Positions 1 through 5,364 of a stretch of 6,384 bases of DNA are shown piece by piece (position 1 is the stretch's first letter; every line of letters begins with the position of its first letter). The stretch comes from Chloroflexota bacterium (lineage in GTDB: Bacteria > Chloroflexota > UBA6077 > JACQUR01): contig JACQUR010000210.1 in assembly GCA_016210245.1 (NCBI GenBank), positions 1 through 6,384 on the forward strand. The letters run 5' to 3'. Made by a program: the position numbers and the translations under genes. Below the pieces are notes generated by a model. It made no database searches. It was not told the origin of the DNA and saw only the letters and a program-made list of their open reading frames with translations.

Positions 1-343
1 CTGTAGGGGCAGCCCCCTGTGGCTGCCCCCGCGCTACGGCCTCTTCTTGCCCCCCACCACCCGGGTGGCGGGGAACTGTAGGGGCAGCCTCCTGTGGCTG
101 CCCCTGCGCTACGACCTCTTCCTCGACCTGGGCCAGGGGCGGCGCAACGGGCGCGACCGAAGTGGCGGTCTGACTCTCGGTCGTCTCCGCCAGGGTCGAG
201 GAGGGCGCGGGTTCGGGGGCCTGCGCGAGGGGCTGCTTACCCGTCGCTTCGGCTGGGGCCGCCGCGCCAGGCTCGCCAGGCGCAGGCTGGAGAAGCTGGA
301 GGTGAGGCTGCTGCCCCGTCGCTTCGGCTGGGGTAGCCGCGCC
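1..343. repeat. Two pairs of imperfect direct repeats, both with a 75-base period, one carrying an inverted repeat
   Basis: Bases 1-46 and 76-121 match at 43 of 46 positions. Each contains GGGGCAGCC, a 6-base loop and GGCTGCCCC (6-29 and 81-104), a perfect 9-bp hairpin. Separately, 231-268 and 306-343 match at 34 of 38 positions. Both pairs have a 75-base (25-codon) offset, so the open minus-strand frame is kept and the protein gains repeated AQGQPQEAAPT-like and PAEATGxQP segments. Confidence 0.85.
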
Positions 344-1510
344 TCCGTGCAACCCGTGCTGGGACACGGCCGCTGCTGGCGCCGTGGTCGGCGTGCTGGG
401 CGGCGCGGCCTGGGCGTGCGCCGCGGGCTGCTCCGGTGCCGCTGCGGGCCGTCCCGCGGGGCGCTCCGCCGGCTCGACCGGCGGCTGCGCCGCCTCCGCC
501 TCTTCCCCGGGGGCAGCCGCCGGACGCGCCCGCTCGGGCGCCGAGGTGGAAGGAGCGAACACCAGCGCCAGGCGCTGCCAGGCTGCCCTGATGGCCGCGG
601 CCATCCCTCCACGTTCTGTCGGCGCGGGCGCCGGCTCAACGCCCCGCGCGGCGCCTTCCGGGGATGCCGCCAGGCCGGGGTGGGTACCTCCTGGGGCGGG
701 CGCGGCGGCGGCGAACGCCGCTCCGCCCACTTCCTCCGCCCCTGCTGCTCCGAACTCCGGCCGCCCCCACTGGCCCGCGGGCAGCGCGGCGTTGCCGGGC
801 GCCAGCGCTGTCGGATTGTTCACCGGTGGCACAGGCGGCTCGCCTGTACCACCGCCGGGCCTGCTCGGCACAGGCGGGCCGCCTGTGCTACCAACGAGCA
901 AGCCCGGTAGCACAGGCGGCCCGCCTGTGCCTGCTGCACCAGGACCGGTGAGTAATCCGGGCTCTGTCGGCCCGGCCTCGGGCGGTGGCGTGCTCGCGAG
1001 GCGCTCCAGCGCCACGGGGGCGGGACCCGCACCTGGCGGCCCCGAGGCGGGCCGAAGATCCGGCATCGACGCACCGGCTGCGGCCGCACCGGCCAGGGCG
1101 CGGCGGGCATGCGCGGCGGCTAGCCGACGTGCATGCCGGCGCTGCAGCAATGCCAGGTCAGGTGTGAGCAGACGCCACCAGTAGCGCTCGGTCTGGCCCC
1201 ATTCGAGAGACTCGCGGCGGGCGGGGCCGGTCTTTGGCAGCTCGCTCGCGGCCAGGAGCGCCACGCCCATGCGCGGGCTGACCAGGGCCGGGCTCCGCCG
1301 AGCGGGGCGGGCGGACAGCCAGCCGGCCGCGGCCAGGCCGCGCTGCCAGCCCACGAACTGCGCGCCGATGCGATGCGCCAGCGCCCGGCGCTCGCGCAGG
1401 CCGGCCAGGAGGAGCCGTTCGGCGTCCACGAGATTGTTCGCGGGCTGCGCCTGGCGCTGGGGTCGCTCGCCCTGGGGCTGCTGTTCCTGGTCCTGGTCCA
1501 CGCCGTCCAT
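1..1510 (-). CDS. Long Pro/Ala/Gly-rich protein, partial (continues past the left edge); unrecognised
   Basis: I translated this frame line by line: from ATG at 1510 it is open for 503 codons to base 2 with no stop, so the gene continues beyond the window. The start follows the second tube gene by 16 bases with only a weak purine stretch before it. Residues 1-25 are Gln/Pro/Asp-rich. About 26-150 is Arg/Ala/Leu-rich and probably helical (NLVDAERLLLAGLRERRALA, SLEWGQTERYWWRLLTPDLA). After that the chain is disordered-looking, with many Ala-Pro-Glu runs. Three in-frame TGGPPV/TGEPPV modules start at Thr195, Thr209 and Thr222, and two pairs of 25-codon-spaced repeats lie near the edge. I do not recognise the family. 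Given the locus, it could lead to an eCIS core (DUF4157) domain or be a cargo, adaptor or tape-measure-like protein, but none of that is visible here. Confidence 0.75.
   Translation of the reverse strand, partial: MDGVDQDQEQQPQGERPQRQAQPANNLVDAERLLLAGLRERRALAHRIGAQFVGWQRGLAAAGWLSARPARRSPALVSPRMGVALLAASELPKTGPARRESLEWGQTERYWWRLLTPDLALLQRRHARRLAAAHARRALAGAAAAGASMPDLRPASGPPGAGPAPVALERLASTPPPEAGPTEPGLLTGPGAAGTGGPPVLPGLLVGSTGGPPVPSRPGGGTGEPPVPPVNNPTALAPGNAALPAGQWGRPEFGAAGAEEVGGAAFAAAAPAPGGTHPGLAASPEGAARGVEPAPAPTERGGMAAAIRAAWQRLALVFAPSTSAPERARPAAAPGEEAEAAQPPVEPAERPAGRPAAAPEQPAAHAQAAPPSTPTTAPAAAVSQHGLHGGAATPAEATGQQPHLQLLQPAPGEPGAAAPAEATGKQPLAQAPEPAPSSTLAETTESQTATSVAPVAPPLAQVEEEVVAQGQPQEAAPTVPRHPGGGGQEEAVARGQPQGAAPT
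825..930. repeat. Three palindromic GC-rich repeats (core CACAGGCGGSCCGCCTGTG) inside a coding region
   Basis: Copies lie at 825-853 (GGTGGCACAGGCG-gct-CGCCTGTACCACC, one arm mismatch), 868-888 and 910-930. The latter two are perfect 21-base palindromes with a single central base. Core starts are 39 and 42 bases apart, both multiples of three, so each copy encodes TGGPPV or TGEPPV in the same minus-strand frame. A fourth copy is intergenic at 2363-2385. The set looks like a dispersed REP-like element tolerated in coding sequence. Confidence 0.85.
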
Positions 1511-1526
1511 CGCTACCGCTGCCGCT

Positions 1527-1976
1527 TCACGAGATTTGGAGCCCGCGGTGGGCCAACTCCAGGCTCTCAATGGCGATGCTGCTCTCGCCCGAGCGGAAGG
1601 ACGGCCCGGACCACTTCACCGGGTACGCATCCACAAACGTCCAGGAGAAGATCGACGATCGATCGTTCGTGTTCACCAGCGTCACGGTGACGTCCCGCCG
1701 CTTGAGCGCCCTGCCCTGGCGGTTGAGGGCCGTCAGGCACCACTTGAAGAACTCGTTGCTCTCGGCGTAGCCGCGCTTCAGGGCCAGGTTGCCGTACTCC
1801 AGCCGGCCTGGCAGGCGATGGACGAACTCGTTGTTCCCGCCCTCGCGGACCTCGTCGTACTTCACCTGCATCTCCAGGCCGGAGCACTCGCTGAAGCTGG
1901 CCACCGTGACCCCGTCGATGTCAATCTTGAAGTGGAAGACACCGTACGGGTCGATCCGCTCACCGGTCCGCGCCAT
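1527..1976 (-). CDS. Inner tail tube protein 2 (gp19 / Afp5-Pvc5-like)
   Basis: The product is 149 aa. It has the same fold markers as the first tube protein: FHFKIDIDGVTVASFSECSG (14-33), HRLPGRLEYGNLALKRGY (53-70), FFKWCLTALN (76-85), the strand VTVTLVNTNDRSSIFSWTFV (96-115) and the ending IAIESLELAHRGL. The N-terminal RIDPYGVFHFKI segment is typical of the second tube paralogue, which in Afp/PVC-type particles sits between the main tube and the baseplate hub and so acts as an adaptor ring; that placement is inferred from the family. The start is ATG at 1976 with GAGAGG about eight bases upstream. The TGA at 1529-1527 is followed 16 bases later by the ATG of the long open frame, so the two are probably cotranscribed and perhaps translationally coupled. 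Confidence 0.95.
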   Translation of the reverse strand: MARTGERIDPYGVFHFKIDIDGVTVASFSECSGLEMQVKYDEVREGGNNEFVHRLPGRLEYGNLALKRGYAESNEFFKWCLTALNRQGRALKRRDVTVTLVNTNDRSSIFSWTFVDAYPVKWSGPSFRSGESSIAIESLELAHRGLQIS

Positions 1977-2049
1977 TCCCTGGACCTCTCGTTGCTTAGT
2001 ACCGTTCGTCCCCGCTCGAGGCGCCCGCGGCTCTGGAGGCAGCCGTCGC

Positions 2050-2262
2050 TCAGGTGCCCCACCCGGCGCGGTCCTGCTCCAGTCGCAGCTCGTCCATCAA
2101 CTTCTGATAGACCAGCTCGGCCAGCCGCTCCACGTCAACGCCGCCCACGCTCTGACTCGCCGCACCGTCTGCCTGCTGCCTCTGGACGGTGCCGCCCGCG
2201 CGGCTGCCTGTCCCACCAGGGACGCTCGCCGCCCGCTGGGCCACCTGCCTGGACCCTGCCAT
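2050..2262 (-). CDS. Small eCIS-locus protein with C-terminal amphipathic helix
   Basis: The product is 70 aa. The ATG at 2262 is preceded by GAGGAG with a 5-base spacing, one of the better ribosome-binding sites here, which supports this start. Residues 1-42 are polar and low in complexity, rich in Gly, Ala, Gln and Ser. Residues about 43-66 (VDVERLAELVYQKLMDELRL followed by EQDR) should form an amphipathic helix. Short proteins or C-terminal tails with this LAExVYxxLxxEL pattern occur between the DUF6760 and second tube genes of related eCIS loci, which is the main reason to accept it. The function is unknown; such a helix could be a docking or chaperone-binding segment, but that is a guess. 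The next gene, the second tube, starts 73 bases downstream. Several frames overlapping it on both strands look like composition-driven shadows. Confidence 0.7.
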   Translation of the reverse strand: MAGSRQVAQRAASVPGGTGSRAGGTVQRQQADGAASQSVGGVDVERLAELVYQKLMDELRLEQDRAGWGT

Positions 2263-2471
2263 GCCTGCTCCTCGTTCGACCAGTCGCGCGGGCGGCAGGC
2301 TGGAGCCCCGCTCCGGCCTGCCCTCGCCGCGCCATGCTCACCCGTCATTCATCCCTGGCCACGGCACAGGCGAGCCGCCTGTGCCACCACCGCCTGTGCC
2401 ACCAGCAGGATCTGGCCGCGCCACGCTCACCCGCCGTTCATCCCTGGCCCCTTCGCCTTCAGGCGCGCAGC
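2263..2471. repeat. 209-base gap between genes: 34-base direct repeat with 89-base offset and a palindromic element
   Basis: I see no convincing gene here. A 34-base sequence at 2327-2360 recurs at 2416-2449 with three mismatches. Between the copies is the palindrome GGCACAGGCG-agc-CGCCTGTGCC (2363-2385), and its right arm CGCCTGTGCCACC (2376-2388) is repeated at 2391-2403. The palindrome is the same element that occurs three times inside the long open frame at 825-930. The gap looks like a site where repeats have accumulated between two operon genes. The hairpin could also alter mRNA stability at that point. Confidence 0.75.
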
Positions 2472-2654
2472 TCACCAGCCCGGGCTGCTCTCCGCCTCGG
2501 CGCGGAGCTGGCGGTTGATGGCGCTGATCTCCTCCACCCATCGGCGGCGGTCGCCATGCTGCAGCTCCAGGATCTCGGCCAGTGGCCAGTGAAAATAGTA
2601 GGCGATGAAGGCTACCTCCTGAAAGAGCTGGGTCAGGGGGTAGCCGACGATTCC
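2472..2654 (-). CDS. DUF6760-like reading frame, probably expressed as a -1 frameshift extension of the tail assembly-type protein
   Basis: From GGA at 2654 to the TGA at 2474-2472, this frame encodes 60 residues that match the DUF6760 pattern I know from eCIS loci: GIVGYPLTQLFQEVAFIAYY, FHWPLAEILELQHGDRRRWV, then EEISAINRQLRAE. The frame is open upstream only to a TAG at 2726-2724. Between that stop and the conserved GIVGYP there is no ATG, GTG or TTG; only two CTG codons and weaker near-cognates occur. The next GTG lies after the conserved HGDRRRW and would remove most of the domain. The frame lies at -1 relative to the preceding gene and is joined to it by a slip-site and hairpin arrangement. 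I infer translation by frameshifting after Gly133 of that gene. Initiation at CTG, or a missing G in the assembled sequence that would fuse the two genes outright, are the alternatives. Confidence 0.82.
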   Translation of the reverse strand, partial: GIVGYPLTQLFQEVAFIAYYFHWPLAEILELQHGDRRRWVEEISAINRQLRAEAESSPGW

Positions 2655-2657
2655 CCC
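2610..2657 (-). promoter_or_regulatory. Candidate programmed -1 ribosomal frameshift signal (slip site plus stem-loop)
   Basis: Reading the minus strand, GGGGG at 2657-2653 lets a glycyl-tRNA on the zero-frame GGG (2656-2654) re-pair with GGG one base back, so the next codon is GGA of the DUF6760 frame. After GGGGGAA comes a 5-nt spacer. A stem then pairs GGCTACCCCCTG (2645-2634) with CAGGAGGTAGCC (2621-2610): 11 of 12 positions pair, with one C-A mismatch, and an extra A-T pair (2633/2622) closes a 10-nt loop. The zero-frame TGA (2635-2633) sits inside the stem. An SD-like GGAG (2672-2669) lies 11 nt upstream of the G run, as in dnaX. The geometry is seen directly; frameshifting is inferred. 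Confidence 0.65.
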
Positions 2658-3052
2658 TGGTTGCCGAACTCCACGTCGACCTCGAAGCGGGTTGAGCAGG
2701 ACGGGCAGACGGCTGGCACGCGGCTATGGCCGACCTCGTTGATCCGGCGGTAGAAGTCCTGGAGGTAGGCCAGGTCCGCCGAGAACAACCGCTCGACCAG
2801 GCCAGGAGTGATGTGCTCGGACCCCAGCGTCCCCAGCCGGGTGATCACCCGGGAAAGGAGGATGATCACCAGGTAGGCCTGGTTCGACGTCACGCGCGGG
2901 TCGCGCAGCGGCAGGATCTCGTCCGCTGCGGTCGCCAGGCGCATGCTCCCGGTCCTATGCACCGTCCCCTGCTCGTCCACGTAGCCACGTGGCAGCACGA
3001 AGTTGAACTCCGTCTGCATGCCCTTCGGGGCGCCTACGCCCATCACCATCAC
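2633..3052 (-). CDS. Phage tail assembly-type protein conserved in eCIS loci (zero-frame product)
   Basis: The product is up to 139 aa. It carries the core that I recognise from proteins placed after the tube gene in many eCIS clusters: QTEFNFVLPRGYVD (13-26), MRLATAADEILPLRDPRV (37-54), LVIILLSRVITRLGTL (61-76), LVERLFSADLAYLQDFYRRIN (85-105), then a VCPSCSTRFEVDVEF tail (115-129) with a single CPxC pair, half of a zinc ribbon. The exact function is not established; a role in tube or baseplate-hub assembly is inferred from position. The start is uncertain because GTG 3052, ATG 3049, ATG 3043 and ATG 3019 are in frame. AGGA is best spaced for 3049, while family similarity begins near 3019. 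The last codons overlap the DUF6760 frame in the -1 register, over a GGGGG run, so a fraction of ribosomes may make a longer fusion of up to 193 aa. Confidence 0.85.
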   Translation of the reverse strand: MMVMGVGAPKGMQTEFNFVLPRGYVDEQGTVHRTGSMRLATAADEILPLRDPRVTSNQAYLVIILLSRVITRLGTLGSEHITPGLVERLFSADLAYLQDFYRRINEVGHSRVPAVCPSCSTRFEVDVEFGNQGESSATP

Positions 3053-3100
3053 CCGTCCTGCTCACTCCCATCCATCGAGGTCCCGGCCAGGTCGGCCGGG

Positions 3101-3553
3101 CTACTTCTGCCGCGCCATCCCCTCGTGGCAGATGGTGACCTCCTCGACGAGGACCTCGTTGCCGCTCGCGCTGAGGTTGGATGCCGAGAGCTTGGAGGGC
3201 CAGGCGTTCACGAAGTTCCAGCGCAGCACCTCCTTGTTCTCATAGTCATAGACCACGATGGACCCGTTCTTGCGCATGTCCTTGGTCTTGCCCTCGAGCA
3301 CCACCTGGCGCCACTTGTAGAGGGTCAGGTCCTTGGTGTAGCCGCGCTTGAAGGTGATGTCTCCCCACTTGTGCTCGCCGGGCAGCTTCTTGATGATCGT
3401 CTTGCCGTCCTTGCTGGTCTCCTTGGACTCGATGACCGTGGTTTCGCTGCTGATCCCGCTGACCTCGCGGAACGAGGCGATGGAAACCCCGTCGAGCTCG
3501 AGCATGAACTGACTGCCTGCCAGGACGTCGCTACCGGGTAACCAGTCGGTCAC
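3101..3553 (-). CDS. Inner tail tube protein 1 (gp19 / Afp1-Pvc1-like, phage tail protein)
   Basis: The product is 150 aa, matching the usual 145-155 aa of gp19-type tube proteins. Landmarks are FMLELDGVSIASFREVSG (16-33), the conserved KKLPGEHKWGDITFKRGYT stretch (55-73), LYKWRQVVLEG (78-88), a strand with IVVYDYENKEVLRWNFVNAWPSK (99-121) and the C-terminal VEEVTICHEGM. Hexamers of this fold stack into the inner tube through which cargo passes. The start is GTG at 3553, with AAAAGGAGGG about eight bases upstream, the best Shine-Dalgarno match in the window and fitting for a protein needed in many copies. It follows the sheath gene after 76 bases, in which a G+C-rich hairpin lies. Its lysine-rich surface differs from the second tube protein encoded at 1527-1976, so the two are diverged paralogues rather than recent duplicates. 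Confidence 0.96.
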   Translation of the reverse strand: MTDWLPGSDVLAGSQFMLELDGVSIASFREVSGISSETTVIESKETSKDGKTIIKKLPGEHKWGDITFKRGYTKDLTLYKWRQVVLEGKTKDMRKNGSIVVYDYENKEVLRWNFVNAWPSKLSASNLSASGNEVLVEEVTICHEGMARQK

Positions 3554-3583
3554 TGGATGTCCCTCCTTTTCCGTGTGGTGGCG

Positions 3584-3615
3584 CGGCCCGCCCCGACACC
3601 TGGCGGGGCAGGCCG
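3584..3615. other. GC-rich hairpin between sheath and tube genes
   Basis: CGGCC (3584-3588) pairs with GGCCG (3611-3615), and GCCCCG (3590-3595) pairs with CGGGGC (3604-3609), with one C-A mismatch between the two stems and an 8-base loop. It sits after the sheath stop and before the tube ribosome-binding site. No T-tract follows on the minus strand, so it is more likely an mRNA stabiliser, processing point or weak attenuator than a terminator. Confidence 0.5.
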
Positions 3616-3629
3616 GCTACGTATCGCCC

Positions 3630-5207
3630 TTACGCCCCAGGCGTGTACTGGCTGATGCGGAAGATGACGAACTCAGCCGGCTTCACCGGCGCGATCCCGA
3701 TCTCGACGATGAGCTGGCCGGCGTCCCGCACCTCCTGGGTGTTCAGCTCCCCGTCACACTTGACGAAGAAGGCCTCGGCCGGCGTGGCGCCGAACAGCGC
3801 GCCGTCGGCCCAGACCCGTGTCAGGAAGGCGCTGACGTTGCGCTTGACCCGCTCCCAGAGGTCCATGTCGTTTGGCTCGAACACGACCCACTGGGTGCCG
3901 TTCTCGATGGACTTCTCCACATAGTTGAACAGTCGCCGCACGTTGAGGTAGCGCCACTCTGGGTCGCTGGAGATGGTGCGGGCGCCCCACACGCGGATGC
4001 CGCGACCCGGGAAGGAGCGGATGCAGTTGACCCCGATGGGGTTCAGGGTATCCTGCTCGTTGCGGCTAATCTGGACCTCCAGGCCGATGGCGCCGCGCAC
4101 GATCTCGTTGGCGGGCGCCTTGTGGACGCCGCGCTCGCCGTCCACGCGCGCCCACAGGCCGGCCAGGTGGCCGCTGGGTGGGACCAGGATGGGATCGCCG
4201 CCCTTGGGATTGGCAACCTTGATCCACGGGTAGTACAGGGCGGCGTACTTGGAGTCGTAGCCGGCCACATTCATCCGCCAGTCGCGGATCTGCTGGGGGC
4301 TCAGGCCCGGCGGGCAGTCGAGGATGGCCACGCGGTCGCGCATGCTGGCGCAGTGGTCCATCATCGCCGTCTGCACGGCGCGCATGTTCTCCTCGGAGAT
4401 CTGGCCTCCCATATAGGCCGCCATCAGGTCCGGCACGCAGACCATGGTGACGATGTCGGCCACCTCCAGGCCGTTGATGCCGGTCCGCGCGGCGGCGTCG
4501 CCGATGTAGTCGCCGGCCTTCGCGGGCGGCAGGGCGGGCGCCTTGGTGGCGGGGACACTGGCCTCCACGCGGGCCAGGCTGTACGTGCCCAGGGCTGGCG
4601 CACGCTCGAGCAGGCTGCCGGTGGCCTCCCGCTCGGCCACCGTGACCAGCTTCGACTCCTTGTTGACCACGTCGACGACGTTGCGGACGCCCTTGCCCTT
4701 GCCCAGCGTCACGTTGGAGAAGAGCTCCTCCGTGCTGCCCCGCTTGATCGCCAGGGTGAACTGGTCGTCCGGCGCGCCGGCCTCGGGCGCGCGCACCTCG
4801 ACCGAGATGTCCGTGGCGCCCGCATCCTGGGCGGTGAACTCCAGGCTGGGCAGGGCCGCCGCGGCGCGGGACGGCAGCGCCGCCCTGGGAGCAGGCAGGG
4901 CCTTGGCCTCCGCGGACCCGTTCTTGCCGTTGCCGCCGATCTCGCCCGGCAGACGGGTCACGTAGCAAATGCCCCCGCCGTTGTTGAAGTAACCGTAGAC
5001 GGAGTGGGCGAGGAACCCACCGTCAATGAACTCGCCAAAAGTCTTGGTGAACTGGGACCAATTAGTGACCAGCGTCGGCTGGCCCACGGGGCCCTTCTCG
5101 GTGAAGCCGATGAACGCCGCGACGGCGGTGCCAACGCCTTCGATCGGCTTCGAGCCGGAGGGGATCTCCTCGACGTAGACGCCCGGCGAAAGATAGCTTG
5201 GTGACAC
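3630..5207 (-). CDS. Contractile tail sheath protein (phage tail sheath family, Afp2-4/Pvc2-4-like)
   Basis: The product is 525 aa, a usual length for eCIS sheaths. The N-terminus has the family signature YLSPGVYVEEIPSG, then VAAFIGFTEKGP and a YFNNGGGICYVTRL segment (about 73-86). A more variable insertion, rich in Ala/Pro at both edges (about 90-235), probably forms the surface domain. The C-terminal core is strongly conserved: DRVAILDCPPG (291-301), YYPWIKV (325-331), PPSGHLAGLWARVD (343-356), NCIRSFPGRGIRVWGART (394-411), and a C-terminal handshake region ending IFRISQYTPGA. The sheath contracts to drive the tube through the target membrane. The start is GTG at 5207 with AAAGGGGGA close upstream. 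Only one sheath gene is present here, whereas Afp has three. The complementary strand carries a 543-codon open frame across the same interval, which I take as a shadow of biased codon use. Confidence 0.98.
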   Translation of the reverse strand: MSPSYLSPGVYVEEIPSGSKPIEGVGTAVAAFIGFTEKGPVGQPTLVTNWSQFTKTFGEFIDGGFLAHSVYGYFNNGGGICYVTRLPGEIGGNGKNGSAEAKALPAPRAALPSRAAAALPSLEFTAQDAGATDISVEVRAPEAGAPDDQFTLAIKRGSTEELFSNVTLGKGKGVRNVVDVVNKESKLVTVAEREATGSLLERAPALGTYSLARVEASVPATKAPALPPAKAGDYIGDAAARTGINGLEVADIVTMVCVPDLMAAYMGGQISEENMRAVQTAMMDHCASMRDRVAILDCPPGLSPQQIRDWRMNVAGYDSKYAALYYPWIKVANPKGGDPILVPPSGHLAGLWARVDGERGVHKAPANEIVRGAIGLEVQISRNEQDTLNPIGVNCIRSFPGRGIRVWGARTISSDPEWRYLNVRRLFNYVEKSIENGTQWVVFEPNDMDLWERVKRNVSAFLTRVWADGALFGATPAEAFFVKCDGELNTQEVRDAGQLIVEIGIAPVKPAEFVIFRISQYTPGA

Positions 5208-5246
5208 GTTTCCCCCTTTCCTTTAAGTGCGATGACCGTCTGCTCG

Positions 5247-5292
5247 ATGGCGCCCCAAGGGCGAACTACTGCGCTGCGAACCGGGGCGCCAT
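5247..5292 (-). promoter_or_regulatory. Competing hairpins in the leader between cap and sheath genes
   Basis: In the 157-base spacer (5208-5364), ATGGCGCCCC (5292-5283 on the minus strand) is perfectly complementary to GGGGCGCCAT (5256-5247), with a 26-base loop. A second hairpin, CGCCC-ttg-GGGCG (5263-5251), shares the right arm, so the two cannot form together. A CGCGCCACGCC direct repeat (5321-5331 and 5353-5363) lies at the 5' end of the spacer. This could set sheath expression relative to the cap, but high G+C content makes chance stems likely. Confidence 0.35.
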
Positions 5293-5364
5293 GCTCTACC
5301 GGCCCGCCGCCAGGGCGGACCGCGCCACGCCAGCCTCCCCGAACCGATCGCCCGCGCCACGCCG

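Noticed and set aside
825..930. A short CRISPR-like array
   Set aside because: The units are palindromic, only 39-42 bases apart, and the sequence between them is coding and not spacer-like; another copy is isolated at 2363. No cas gene is present.
868..930. Rho-independent terminators at the palindromes
   Set aside because: The stems are strong, but no T-tract follows on either strand and they lie inside an open reading frame in repeated copies.
384..1184. A 266-codon plus-strand frame of Ala/Gly/Pro-rich sequence
   Set aside because: It is antisense to the longer 503-codon minus-strand frame, which continues the operon direction and has a credible start 16 bases after the second tube gene.
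2698..2708. CTG codons at 2699 and 2708 as the real start of the DUF6760 frame
   Set aside because: Not excluded, but neither has a good purine-rich site at proper spacing, and they would add about 15-18 unconserved residues before GIVGYP; the frameshift layout explains the data better.
1269..2753. A 494-codon plus-strand frame
   Set aside because: It crosses the second tube, small protein and DUF6760 regions on the opposite strand; the recognised families are all on the minus strand, so this is a shadow of high G+C codon use.
3573..5204. A 543-codon open frame on the plus strand
   Set aside because: It is exactly antisense to the sheath gene, which has clear family motifs throughout. The translation is composition-driven (Gly/Ala/Asp/Val/His-rich) and shows no recognisable domain.
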